A DNA stretch of 6,168 nucleotides from SCQX01 sp035720945 (GCA_035720945.1 DASTNK010000165.1:1-6168), one strand, 5' to 3'; shown: positions 1 to 5,763, counted from the stretch's first letter. Translations and numbers: made by a program. The notes: generated by a model not told the origin, from the sequence alone.

Positions 1-217
1 GCTGGCTGTGCGCACCTGCGAAGAGCGCGGGTGCGATCTGGCTGACCTTCCCTTGGAAGAGCTGCGTGCTTTCCATCCATCCATCGACGCGGATGTCTAC
101 GAGGTGCTCACGCTCGAGGGCTCGGTGGCGTCGCGCAGGCACATTGGCGGCACGGCACCGGAGCGGGTCAAACTGGAAGCCGAACGGATTCTGGCCGAGA
201 CGGCCGATCAGACGTAG
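1..217 (+). CDS. argH: Argininosuccinate lyase, C-terminal end (5' part outside window)
   Basis: This is the last 71 codons of argininosuccinate lyase, read in the frame starting at base 2 and ending at a TAG stop. The enzyme splits argininosuccinate into arginine and fumarate, the last step of arginine synthesis, in the cytoplasm. The visible part carries the typical ArgH tail: a D-L-x-x-L-x-L-E-E-L-R segment, then D-V-Y-E-V-L-T-L-E-G-S-V-A, then the H-I-G-G-T-A-P motif close to the end, followed by a helical tail (ERVKLEAERILAE). The active-site serine loop and the fumarase-family signature lie upstream, outside the window, so catalytic competence cannot be judged. The GTG at base 8 is an internal valine, not a start. 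The gene converges on rlmD with 39 nt between the two stops. Identification rests on the C-terminal motif alone but is quite distinctive. Confidence 0.93.
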   Translation, partial: LAVRTCEERGCDLADLPLEELRAFHPSIDADVYEVLTLEGSVASRRHIGGTAPERVKLEAERILAETADQT

Positions 218-256
218 CGCGCGGCCCGAGTACCAGAGTATCAAACGCCAAGGTTA

Positions 257-1582
257 TCAGGCGGTTGGCGGCGTGGCGTCGAACACTGCGATGGATTCTA
301 CGTGGCCGGTGTGCGGGAACATGTTGATGACGCCGGCGCTGGTCATGCTGTAGCCGGCGGCGTGCACCAATATGCCGGCGTCGCGCGCCAGCGTGGCGGG
401 GTTGCACGAGACGTAGACGATTCGGCGTGGGCGTTCGTGGGCCGGGATGCTTGATAACGCGCTGGACAGTGCAAGGGCGCCCTCCCGGGGCGGATCGAAC
501 AGCATGCGGTCGAAGGCGCCCAGCCCGCGCAACCACTCGGTATCGGCCTCGAACAGGTTGCGGGTCTCGAACCGGGTTTTCTCCGCGAGGCCACAGGCCG
601 CGGCAGTGGATTGCGCGCGCCGGGTCAGGATCTCGCTGCCCTCGACGCCGACGACTTCGCGCGCGCGCAGGGCCAGCGGCAGGCTGAAGTTGCCCAGCCC
701 GCAGAACATGTCGGCCACCCGGTCGGTTTCGCGTACGTCTAGCAATTGCAATGCCTTGCTGACCAACGCGCGGTTGATCGCATAATTGACCTGGGTGAAA
801 TCGGTGGGCCGGAACGGCATGCGCAGGCCGAATTCCGGCAGGGTATAGGCCAGGGCGTGTTCGTCTTCTGGGCGCAACGGGTGAACAGATTCGAACCCGC
901 CCGGTTGCAGCCACCATGAGACATGATGTTCCACACCGAACGCGGCAAGCAGACGAAGATCCGCGTCGGACAGCGGTTCGAGATGGCGCATGAGCAAGGC
1001 CACCGTATCGTCGCCCGCCGCGACTTCTATCTGGGGAATGCGATTGGGCGACGACAGCGCACCCACCAGCGTGCGCAGCGGCCGCAGCAGCGCCGACACG
1101 TATGGCGGCAGCACAAGGCACTCGGTCATGTCCGCGACGTAACTGCTGTGCCGCTCGCGAAACCCCACCAGCACCCCGCCCTTCTTGGGCACCAGCCGCA
1201 CCGACAGTCTGGCCCGGTGCCGGTACCCCCAGGTGGGCCCATGCAGCGCGGGCAGAATCCGTTCTGGCCGCACTTTGCCGATATGCCAGAGCGAGTCTTC
1301 CAGCGCGCGCTGCTTGACCGCCACTTGGGCCGCGGGATCAAGGTGCTGCATGGCACAGCCCCCACAGACACCGAAATTCGGACAGGGCGGCGCGGTGCGC
1401 TGCGACGAGGGCCGCACGACACGCTCGAGCTGCGCCACGTCGAAAGACGACCTGCGGCGCGTGACGCGGGCCAACACACGCTCGCCTGGCAACGCCCCTT
1501 CCACGAAAACCACCTTGCCGTCGCGACGTGCCACGCCACGGGCCTCAAGATCGAGCGACTCGATGTCAAAAGATTCAGCCAT
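257..1582 (-). CDS. rlmD: 23S rRNA (uracil-1939-C5)-methyltransferase RlmD (RumA)
   Basis: A 441-residue protein that by family uses S-adenosylmethionine to form m5U1939 in 23S rRNA. An N-terminal TRAM-like domain (about residues 3-57) is followed by iron-sulfur cluster cysteines C67, C73, C76 (C-x5-C-x2-C) and C155. The C-terminal Rossmann methyltransferase domain has the SAM-binding segment D-M-F-C-G-L-G-N-F near 291-299, F-D-P-P-R near 362-366, the nucleophile C393 in V-S-C-N-P-A-T-L-A-R-D, and the general-base glutamate E429 in G-H-V-E-S. All key residues are present and the length is close to E. coli RlmD (433). The start is uncertain: an in-frame TTG lies three codons upstream at 1591, and neither has a clear Shine-Dalgarno sequence, so I prefer the ATG at 1582. 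The gene ends in tandem stops TGA-TAA. It lies 127 nt downstream of the Spy-like gene, in the same direction, and could be read through from it or have its own weak promoter. The alternatives RlmC and TrmA are less likely given the TRAM domain and full cysteine set. Confidence 0.95.
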   Translation of the reverse strand: MAESFDIESLDLEARGVARRDGKVVFVEGALPGERVLARVTRRRSSFDVAQLERVVRPSSQRTAPPCPNFGVCGGCAMQHLDPAAQVAVKQRALEDSLWHIGKVRPERILPALHGPTWGYRHRARLSVRLVPKKGGVLVGFRERHSSYVADMTECLVLPPYVSALLRPLRTLVGALSSPNRIPQIEVAAGDDTVALLMRHLEPLSDADLRLLAAFGVEHHVSWWLQPGGFESVHPLRPEDEHALAYTLPEFGLRMPFRPTDFTQVNYAINRALVSKALQLLDVRETDRVADMFCGLGNFSLPLALRAREVVGVEGSEILTRRAQSTAAACGLAEKTRFETRNLFEADTEWLRGLGAFDRMLFDPPREGALALSSALSSIPAHERPRRIVYVSCNPATLARDAGILVHAAGYSMTSAGVINMFPHTGHVESIAVFDATPPTA

Positions 1583-1709
1583 ATCGTTCAATCAAACAGA
1601 AACAGACAGGGCCGAATTTTGACATTGCGGGGCGCGTAAGTCGAATCGAGCCGCCCAGGGCCGTGCACGGGTCCTCACGCCGGCACATGGCTCCGAGGCC
1701 GGCTCGGCA

Positions 1710-2339
1710 TCACGAAGCGCTGGCCGCAGGCTCGGCGTGCTTCTGCGAATGCATTTTGTCCTCATGGTGATGGGCGCGCTTTTCACGCCACGCGGCATGT
1801 TTCTGCGCCCGCTCTTTGAAGACCTTGGCAAGATCCTGCTGCTGTTCGGGTTTCAAGGCATCCCACAGCGCAAGCCATTGCTTTTGAACATTCGCACGCG
1901 CCTCGTGATTCGCCTGCATGACCTGCTCACGTTGTGCAACGGCCTGATGTGGATCGACCTTCCCAGACTCTAGCGCCTTGGCCCGGGCCTGCCAAGCCTG
2001 CTTCATCTGGTCGTGGCGCTGCTGACGAAGCGTGGCCTGCGCCGACTGGGCCGATTTCAACAGTTGCGCCTGCGTGTCGTCGAGCTTCAGGGCCGACACC
2101 TCTTTCTGGCTGACCGGACCGTAACCGGGAACCCACATGGCCGCGCGCTGATGGTGATGCCGCCAGTGCTTGTGGTGGCCGGCATGCCCGGGGTGCACGG
2201 GAACCGCGGATTCCGTCGCGACGGCTGGCGTCGCGGCCTGGCCCGTTGCGGGTTGGGCGGCGAATGCCGCTCCCTGGAATGCGATGGCCAGAGCCAGAGC
2301 CGACATCTTGACGGCGAAAGCGGAACGGGTGCGTTGCAT
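1710..2339 (-). CDS. Exported His-rich Spy/CpxP-like (LTXXQ family) periplasmic protein
   Basis: A 209-residue exported protein. Residues 1-27 form a signal peptide (basic start, hydrophobic ALALAIAF core, A-F-A cleavage motif before A28). A His-rich stretch at 49-63 holds eight histidines in fifteen residues and is followed by a M-W-V-P-G-Y-G segment. Residues 80-185 look like a long amphipathic helical domain rich in Gln, Ala, Lys and Arg. Two degenerate LTXXQ-type motifs are visible: L-D-D-T-Q (87-91) and L-K-P-E-Q (162-166). The tail (181-201) is again His-rich. There is no cysteine, so no lipoprotein or disulfide. By family (Spy, CpxP) such proteins are ATP-independent periplasmic chaperones or stress sensors; the chaperone role here is inferred. 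The histidine clusters suggest metal binding but could simply be disordered tails. A strong AGGAGG lies 8 nt before the ATG. It stands alone between the exonuclease operon terminator and rlmD, and no two-component system (CpxRA-like) is next to it. The fold assignment is fairly safe; the exact role is unknown. Confidence 0.8.
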   Translation of the reverse strand: MQRTRSAFAVKMSALALAIAFQGAAFAAQPATGQAATPAVATESAVPVHPGHAGHHKHWRHHHQRAAMWVPGYGPVSQKEVSALKLDDTQAQLLKSAQSAQATLRQQRHDQMKQAWQARAKALESGKVDPHQAVAQREQVMQANHEARANVQKQWLALWDALKPEQQQDLAKVFKERAQKHAAWREKRAHHHEDKMHSQKHAEPAASAS

Positions 2340-2347
2340 GATCGATA

Positions 2348-2365
2348 CCTCCTGTGATTAGGAGG
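2348..2365 (-). promoter_or_regulatory. Inverted repeat covering the Shine-Dalgarno of the Spy-like gene
   Basis: On the - strand, CCTCCT (2365-2360), a 6-nt loop and AGGAGG (2353-2348) form a perfect 6-bp stem that a flanking G-U pair can extend to 7 bp. The right arm is the gene's ribosome binding site, 8 nt before the ATG. If both arms are transcribed, the hairpin would hide the ribosome binding site, allowing control of translation by temperature or a ligand. The candidate -10 box at 2370-2375 would start RNA near 2363, inside the left arm, which would weaken the stem; an upstream start would keep it. The repeat itself is certain; a regulatory function is inferred. Confidence 0.5.
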
Positions 2366-2369
2366 CTTC

Positions 2370-2375
2370 ATTATC
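2370..2375 (-). promoter_or_regulatory. Candidate -10 box for the Spy-like gene
   Basis: GATAAT on the - strand matches the sigma-70 -10 consensus at 5 of 6 positions, 30 nt before the ATG. No good TTGACA-like -35 lies at 16-18 nt spacing; the best nearby -35-like hexamer, TTGAAA, is too far upstream. This could be a weak or activator-dependent promoter, or a site for an alternative sigma factor. Confidence 0.35.
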
Positions 2376-2432
2376 CGCAGCGCGCCATTTCTGGATTGTT
2401 TCAGCGCACCCGGGTTCTCTTTCAATCGGTTT

Positions 2433-2460
2433 CAGCCCGTGGCGGCCGCCCGCCACGCTG
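2433..2460. repeat. GC-rich inverted repeat (second hairpin beyond the operon terminator)
   Basis: An 8-bp perfect stem (CGTGGCGG at 2438-2445 with CCGCCACG at 2450-2457, 4-nt loop) is extended by CAG/CTG pairing (2433-2435 with 2458-2460) across a 2-nt bulge. It lies 10 nt beyond the terminator hairpin at 2471-2496, between the exonuclease and the Spy-like gene. It has no T-run on either strand, so it is not a classical terminator. It may be a backup stop or RNA 3'-end stabiliser, or an operator upstream of the Spy-like promoter. Confidence 0.55.
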
Positions 2461-2464
2461 TGGG

Positions 2465-2496
2465 AGGAAACAGGGCCTGCACACTAACAGGCCCTG
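2465..2496 (-). terminator. Rho-independent terminator of the surE-pcm-nlpD-exonuclease operon
   Basis: A perfect 9-bp stem, CAGGGCCTG (2496-2488 on the - strand) and CAGGCCCTG (2479-2471), with an 8-nt loop, begins 2 nt after the TGA stop of the exonuclease gene. On the - strand it is followed by TTTCCTCCC, a short and imperfect T-run. Position and stem strength make it a good terminator for the operon; the modest T-run is the only weak point. Confidence 0.8.
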
Positions 2497-2498
2497 GA

Positions 2499-3278
2499 TC
2501 AGCCCGCGTCCCAGGCGGCCAGATATTCGCGCCAATGCGGCGCGCCACTGGCCTGCAGCGTATCGCGCACCAACCGAACCTCGGCCTCATAGGCCTCCCG
2601 ATCGAGCTCGCCCTTGAGGAGCCTGAAGCGGCAATACACCAGCCAGGTGTTGACCACGTCGGTTTCGCAATAGGCGCGCACCTCGTCGGCCCGGCCTTCG
2701 CGCCATGCGCGCCAGACTTGGCTGCCATCCATGCCCAGCTTGCCGGGAAAACCGCAGAGCTTGGCGAGCTCATCCAACGGCGCATTGGCCCGGCCGTTGT
2801 ACTTGGCCAGCAAATCCATGAGATCGATGTGTCGGTTGTGGTAGCGGCTGATGTAATTGTTGTATTTGAAGTCGCGGTCGTCGTCGCCCGTATCCCAGTA
2901 GCGCGGCGCGGGCACCGAGTGGATGAGGCTGCGGTAATGCAGCACCGGCAGATCGAAGCCCGACCCGTTCCAGCTCACCAGGCGTGGGGTGTAATGCTCG
3001 ATCGTTTTGAAGAAACCCGCCAGCAGCATCGGTTCCGGATCGTCCGCCTTGCCCAGCGTCTTGACGCGAAACCCTTGATCGTCGCGAAACACGCAGCCGA
3101 CCACCGCCACTTGCTGCAGATGCAGGGGCAGGAAGTCGGTGCCGTGGGATTCGCGCCGCGCGGCCTGGGCGGCCTCGACCACTTCGTCGTCCGACAGGCC
3201 CTCGCTGCCTGGGTTCAGGCGGCGCAGCCCGACGACGTCAGGAAGGGTTTCGAGGTCGAAAACCAGGGTGGGCGTCAT
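2499..3278 (-). CDS. Predicted 3'-5' exonuclease, PolB-exonuclease-like (DnaQ/RNase H fold)
   Basis: A 259-residue soluble protein of the family related to the proofreading exonuclease domain of family B DNA polymerases. All three exonuclease motifs of the DEDDy type are visible: ExoI F-D-L-E-T (D8, E10), ExoII W-N-G-S-G-F-D-L-P (N104, D109) and ExoIII Y-C-E-T-D-V-V-N-T (Y203, D207). By family it should use two divalent metal ions to remove nucleotides from a 3' end; the real substrate (DNA or RNA) and process are not established. No polymerase domain follows, so it is a stand-alone nuclease. Its ATG overlaps the nlpD stop in an ATGA, and I see no clear Shine-Dalgarno sequence before it, suggesting translation coupled to nlpD. 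It is the last gene of the operon and occupies the place where rpoS usually follows nlpD. Family assignment is firm; the cellular role is open. Confidence 0.88.
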   Translation of the reverse strand: MTPTLVFDLETLPDVVGLRRLNPGSEGLSDDEVVEAAQAARRESHGTDFLPLHLQQVAVVGCVFRDDQGFRVKTLGKADDPEPMLLAGFFKTIEHYTPRLVSWNGSGFDLPVLHYRSLIHSVPAPRYWDTGDDDRDFKYNNYISRYHNRHIDLMDLLAKYNGRANAPLDELAKLCGFPGKLGMDGSQVWRAWREGRADEVRAYCETDVVNTWLVYCRFRLLKGELDREAYEAEVRLVRDTLQASGAPHWREYLAAWDAG

Positions 3279-4060
3279 CGGCTGGGCAGGTATGACAACG
3301 GATTGACAGGCGTGCCGTGGCGGCGGATCTCGAAGTGCAGGCGCGGCGAGGTGGTGTCGGTCTGCCCCAGCGTGGCGATCTTGGTGCCCTTGCGAACGTG
3401 CTCGCCGGTCTTGACCAGGAGCTCCTTGTTGTGGGCATAGGCGGTGATGAAGCCGTTGCTGTGCTTGATGAGAATCAGGTTGCCAAGGCCCCGCACCCCG
3501 TTACCGGCGTACATGACCTCGCCATCGGCCGCGGCCAGTACCGGATCACCTGGATTGCCAGCGATGTCGATGCCCTTCGTGTTGGCGTTGAAACTCTGAA
3601 TGATTTTGCCCTGGGCAGGCCAAGCCCAGCTGATGAGCCCCGCGTCACTGGCCTTGGGGGCGGTCACCGGCGCCACCGGCGCCACAGGAGTGACCGGCAG
3701 GGCCACTGGTGCTTGCGGCTCGGCGCGTCGAGGCGCCTTCACACTACCGTTCAACCGCAAGGTCGCGCCAATCTTGAGTTGTTTGGGATCCGTGATGTCG
3801 TTCAGACGCTCGAGTTCCGAAACATCCATGTTGTGCTCTGAGGCGATTTTGTAAAGTGTATCGCCCGGCTTGACAACATACGTGTTGCCGCCTGACTGCG
3901 GCGCGCTGGAGACACCCGACATATTCGTGATTGGCGCGCGATTGGTGCGTGAAGCGCACCCCGCAAGCAGCGCCACTGTGACCAATGCCGGGATGAACAA
4001 CAGACGCGATGGCCGATCGAGGTTCGGCAGGACAAAAAACCGGGATCCACCCACATGCAT
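3275..4060 (-). CDS. nlpD: NlpD-type lipoprotein with LysM and degenerate LytM/M23 domain (amidase activator)
   Basis: A 261-residue outer-membrane lipoprotein precursor. After a basic start and hydrophobic stretch the lipobox L-L-A-G-C puts the lipidated cysteine at C35. A LysM peptidoglycan-binding domain spans about 60-104 (T-Y-V-V-K-P-G-D-T-L-Y-K-I-A start). A Pro/Ala/Val linker (110-138) leads to a LytM (peptidase M23) domain at about 145-257. Zinc-site residues are partly lost: the histidine expected before K-G-I-D is T161, and the first histidine of the H-x-H motif is R240 in R-L-H-F-E, while D165, H210 and H242 remain. This fits the known non-enzymatic NlpD/EnvC activators, which switch on periplasmic N-acetylmuramoyl-L-alanine amidases (AmiC-type) during septum splitting. 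The start is set by the ATG at 4060 with an AGGAG Shine-Dalgarno 6 nt upstream and by the signal peptide; the frame stays open to 4144 without support. It lies 20 nt after pcm and overlaps the exonuclease by 4 nt. No rpoS follows. Confidence 0.92.
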   Translation of the reverse strand: MHVGGSRFFVLPNLDRPSRLLFIPALVTVALLAGCASRTNRAPITNMSGVSSAPQSGGNTYVVKPGDTLYKIASEHNMDVSELERLNDITDPKQLKIGATLRLNGSVKAPRRAEPQAPVALPVTPVAPVAPVTAPKASDAGLISWAWPAQGKIIQSFNANTKGIDIAGNPGDPVLAAADGEVMYAGNGVRGLGNLILIKHSNGFITAYAHNKELLVKTGEHVRKGTKIATLGQTDTTSPRLHFEIRRHGTPVNPLSYLPSR

Positions 4061-4066
4061 AGAGAT

Positions 4067-4071
4067 CTCCT
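4067..4071 (-). promoter_or_regulatory. Ribosome binding site of nlpD
   Basis: AGGAG on the - strand sits 6 nt before the ATG at 4060. It decides the nlpD start in favour of this ATG over earlier in-frame codons, which would place about 28 extra residues before the signal peptide. Confidence 0.75.
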
Positions 4072-4080
4072 GAACTTGTA

Positions 4081-4899
4081 TTAGGGTTGTGTGCCGGCCC
4101 GAAGCGGGACGAAACGGACCGCATCGAGTTCTTCCCGATGCCACGAAGCGGGGCCGACACGCTCGACCAGAATCAGTCGTTGCATGGACGCCGCGCCTTG
4201 TGGGGCGATCAGGCGCCCTCCGGGTGCGAGTTGGTCGAGCAACGGCTGGGGAATTTCGATGCCGGCCGCCGCCACCACGATGGCATCGAACGGCGCCACA
4301 CCTGGCAGGCCTTTCATGCCATCGCCAAATGACAAGCGCACACGGCTGATCAACTTGAGCGATCGGAGATGGCCACGGGCCAGTTCATACAACCCACGAA
4401 CCCGCTCGATGCTGTGCACCTCGGTGGCCAACTGTGCCAGCACCGCCGCCTGATAACCGCAGCCGGCGCCGATTTCCAGCACCTTGCCCAGATCGCGATT
4501 CTGGCTGACGACGGAAAGCATGCGTGCCACGACCCATGGTTGGGATATGGTCTGGCCATACCCGATGGGTAGGGCCGCGTCTTCGTAGGCACGGCTGGCC
4601 AACCCCTGATCCACGAACAAATGGCGCGGCACCGCCATCAGCGCCGCGAGCACCCGCTCATCACGGATGCCCTGCTCGCGCAGCCGCTGAATCATCATGC
4701 CACGCGAACGTTCGGAGTTCAAACCCAAATTGACCATTGTTGACGTATCGGCGGCCAGTTTGGACGCGGATGCTGGTCGATTGGGCGGCACCACGCGCGC
4801 GTTGCTGTTGGACGCGGAGTAGCCATGCCCCAGGCTGGAACGCCCGAAGCGGTTGGTCGTGCCTTTGGCGAAAGGCGACGGGGTCAGGGGTTTGCGCAT
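4081..4899 (-). CDS. pcm: Protein-L-isoaspartate O-methyltransferase
   Basis: A 272-residue cytosolic enzyme that by family methylates L-isoaspartyl residues in aged proteins with S-adenosylmethionine, starting their repair. The core (about 61-272) aligns by eye with E. coli Pcm (208 residues): V-P-R-H-L-F-V-D, then the conserved G-Q-T-I-S-Q-P segment (115-121), SAM motif I V-L-E-I-G-A-G-C-G-Y-Q (140-150), F-D-A-I-V-V-A-A-A (204-212) and A-V-R-F-V-P-L near the end. The first 60 or so residues are an extra, Ser/Asn/Pro/Arg-rich, probably disordered extension absent in E. coli. The ATG at 4899 is favoured by GGAG 5 nt upstream; an in-frame TTG at 4914 is possible, and an internal ATG at 4737 would give an E. 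coli-like protein but has no Shine-Dalgarno. The start overlaps the surE end by 16 nt, implying translational coupling. surE and pcm are classically paired stationary-phase survival genes. Confidence 0.94.
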   Translation of the reverse strand: MRKPLTPSPFAKGTTNRFGRSSLGHGYSASNSNARVVPPNRPASASKLAADTSTMVNLGLNSERSRGMMIQRLREQGIRDERVLAALMAVPRHLFVDQGLASRAYEDAALPIGYGQTISQPWVVARMLSVVSQNRDLGKVLEIGAGCGYQAAVLAQLATEVHSIERVRGLYELARGHLRSLKLISRVRLSFGDGMKGLPGVAPFDAIVVAAAGIEIPQPLLDQLAPGGRLIAPQGAASMQRLILVERVGPASWHREELDAVRFVPLRAGTQP

Positions 4900-5642
4900 A
4901 GCGACTCCACCCAACCCGACATGCTGCGCACCTGATCGTAGTGGGTCAGGTCGAGCCGCAACGGCGTGATCGAGACGGCGTGTTGCTCCACAGCGCCGAA
5001 GTCGGTATCGGCGGCGGAATCGGACGCCCGGCCGACCGGACCGATCCAGTAGACGGGCTCTCCGTAAGGCGTGCTGCTTTTGATAACCGGCTCGGAGGCA
5101 TGGCGCTTGCCCAGCCGGGTGATGCGCATGCCCTGGAGGGCGTCGGCGGCCACCGAGGGAATATTCACGTTGAGCAGGGAGATGTCACCCGGAGGATTGG
5201 CCAGATGCTGCCTGACGATGCGGCGCGCCACATCGGCGGCGGTGTCCAGGTGTTCCCAGTTCTTGTTGGTGAGCGAAAACGCAATGGACGGTATGCCGAA
5301 CAAATACCCTTCGGTTGCCGCGGCCACGGTGCCCGAATACAACGTATCGTCACCCATGTTCGCGCCGTTGTTGATCCCCGACACGACGAGATCCGGGCGG
5401 AAATCGAGCAGCCCGGTCAGGGCGACATGGACGCAATCGGATGGCGTGCCATTGACATAACGAAAGCCGTTGGTGGCGCTGCGCACGAACAGCGGCCGAT
5501 TCAGCGTGAGGGAATTCGAGGCCCCGCTGCAATTGGTTTCGGGCGCCACCACGACGAGCTCGGCCAGCCCGCTCAGGGCGCGGACCAACGCTTCCAGCCC
5601 CAAAGCGTTGTAACCGTCATCGTTCGACACCAATATGCGCAT
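4884..5642 (-). CDS. surE: 5'/3'-nucleotidase SurE
   Basis: A 252-residue cytosolic, metal-dependent phosphatase that by family removes phosphate from nucleoside 5'- and 3'-monophosphates and can act on short polyphosphate. The protein opens with the typical M-R-I-L-V-S-N-D-D-G, giving metal ligands D8 and D9. S39 lies in N-C-S-G-A-S-N-S-L-T and N95 in S-G-I-N-N-G-A-N-M-G, matching the known SurE metal site. A Y-S-G-T-V-A-A-A-T-E-G segment follows at 102-112. Length matches E. coli SurE (253). The ATG at 5642 is chosen because the family begins exactly here and a GGAAAGG stretch lies just upstream; the frame stays open to 5777, but that would overlap plsY. It is the first gene of the operon, has a TACAAT -10 box 33 nt before the ATG, and overlaps pcm by 16 nt. 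Confidence 0.95.
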   Translation of the reverse strand: MRILVSNDDGYNALGLEALVRALSGLAELVVVAPETNCSGASNSLTLNRPLFVRSATNGFRYVNGTPSDCVHVALTGLLDFRPDLVVSGINNGANMGDDTLYSGTVAAATEGYLFGIPSIAFSLTNKNWEHLDTAADVARRIVRQHLANPPGDISLLNVNIPSVAADALQGMRITRLGKRHASEPVIKSSTPYGEPVYWIGPVGRASDSAADTDFGAVEQHAVSITPLRLDLTHYDQVRSMSGWVESLCANP

Positions 5643-5674
5643 CACCCTTTCCATCCGCTGAAGCAACCGTAGCG

Positions 5675-5680
5675 ATTGTA
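5675..5680 (-). promoter_or_regulatory. -10 box of the surE operon promoter
   Basis: TACAAT on the - strand matches the sigma-70 consensus at 5 of 6 positions and would start RNA near 5668, leaving a leader of about 26 nt. The -35 region (around 5698-5703, GCCAAA) is poor. This is the only good candidate driving surE-pcm-nlpD-exonuclease from the divergent region. Confidence 0.55.
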
Positions 5681-5691
5681 CCCGGTCGATA

Positions 5692-5720
5692 TGGGGATTT
5701 GGCGGCGGGCACGGTAGAAT
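5692..5720 (+). promoter_or_regulatory. Promoter of plsY
   Basis: TAGAAT (5715-5720) is a 5 of 6 match to the -10 consensus. At 17-nt spacing TGGGGA (5692-5697) is a weak -35. RNA would start near 5727, leaving a leader of about 37 nt with AGGGAG at 5747-5752 as ribosome binding site. Its spacer overlaps the -35 region of the opposing surE promoter. Confidence 0.5.
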
Positions 5721-5763
5721 CGGAGCCCAACAAGACCGGTCGAACCAGGGAGCGCAATCAATC

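Noticed and set aside
246..270. CGCCAA/TTGGCG inverted repeat between argH and rlmD
   Set aside because: 6-bp stem with a 13-nt loop, overlapping the rlmD end and lacking a T-run; not convincing as a bidirectional terminator.
168..1121. Long - strand open frame (317 codons) overlapping rlmD in another frame
   Set aside because: Arg/Ala-rich product without domain; it lies on the same strand as rlmD, whose frame holds all the conserved motifs.
1619..1624. Perfect TTGACA on the + strand upstream of rlmD
   Set aside because: No -10 at suitable spacing and it points away from rlmD into the antisense of the Spy-like gene.
923..1639. Long + strand open frame (238 codons) opposite rlmD
   Set aside because: Antisense to a fully supported gene; low-complexity Arg/His-rich product typical of a shadow frame.
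1693..1707. Stem-loop (CCGAG/CTCGG, 5-nt loop) just after the Spy-like gene stop
   Set aside because: Only a 5-bp stem and no T-run on the - strand; not enough to call a terminator.
2439..3440. Long + strand open frame (333 codons) opposite the exonuclease and nlpD end
   Set aside because: It is antisense to genes with intact catalytic motifs, shows no recognisable domain, and such frames are common in GC-rich DNA.
3661..3700. Short tandem repeat (CACCGGCGC units) inside nlpD
   Set aside because: It simply encodes the Pro/Ala/Val linker between the LysM and LytM domains; low-complexity linker, not a separate element.
4941..5672. Long + strand open frame (243 codons) opposite surE
   Set aside because: Mirror of surE codon structure; no domain and no ribosome binding site support.
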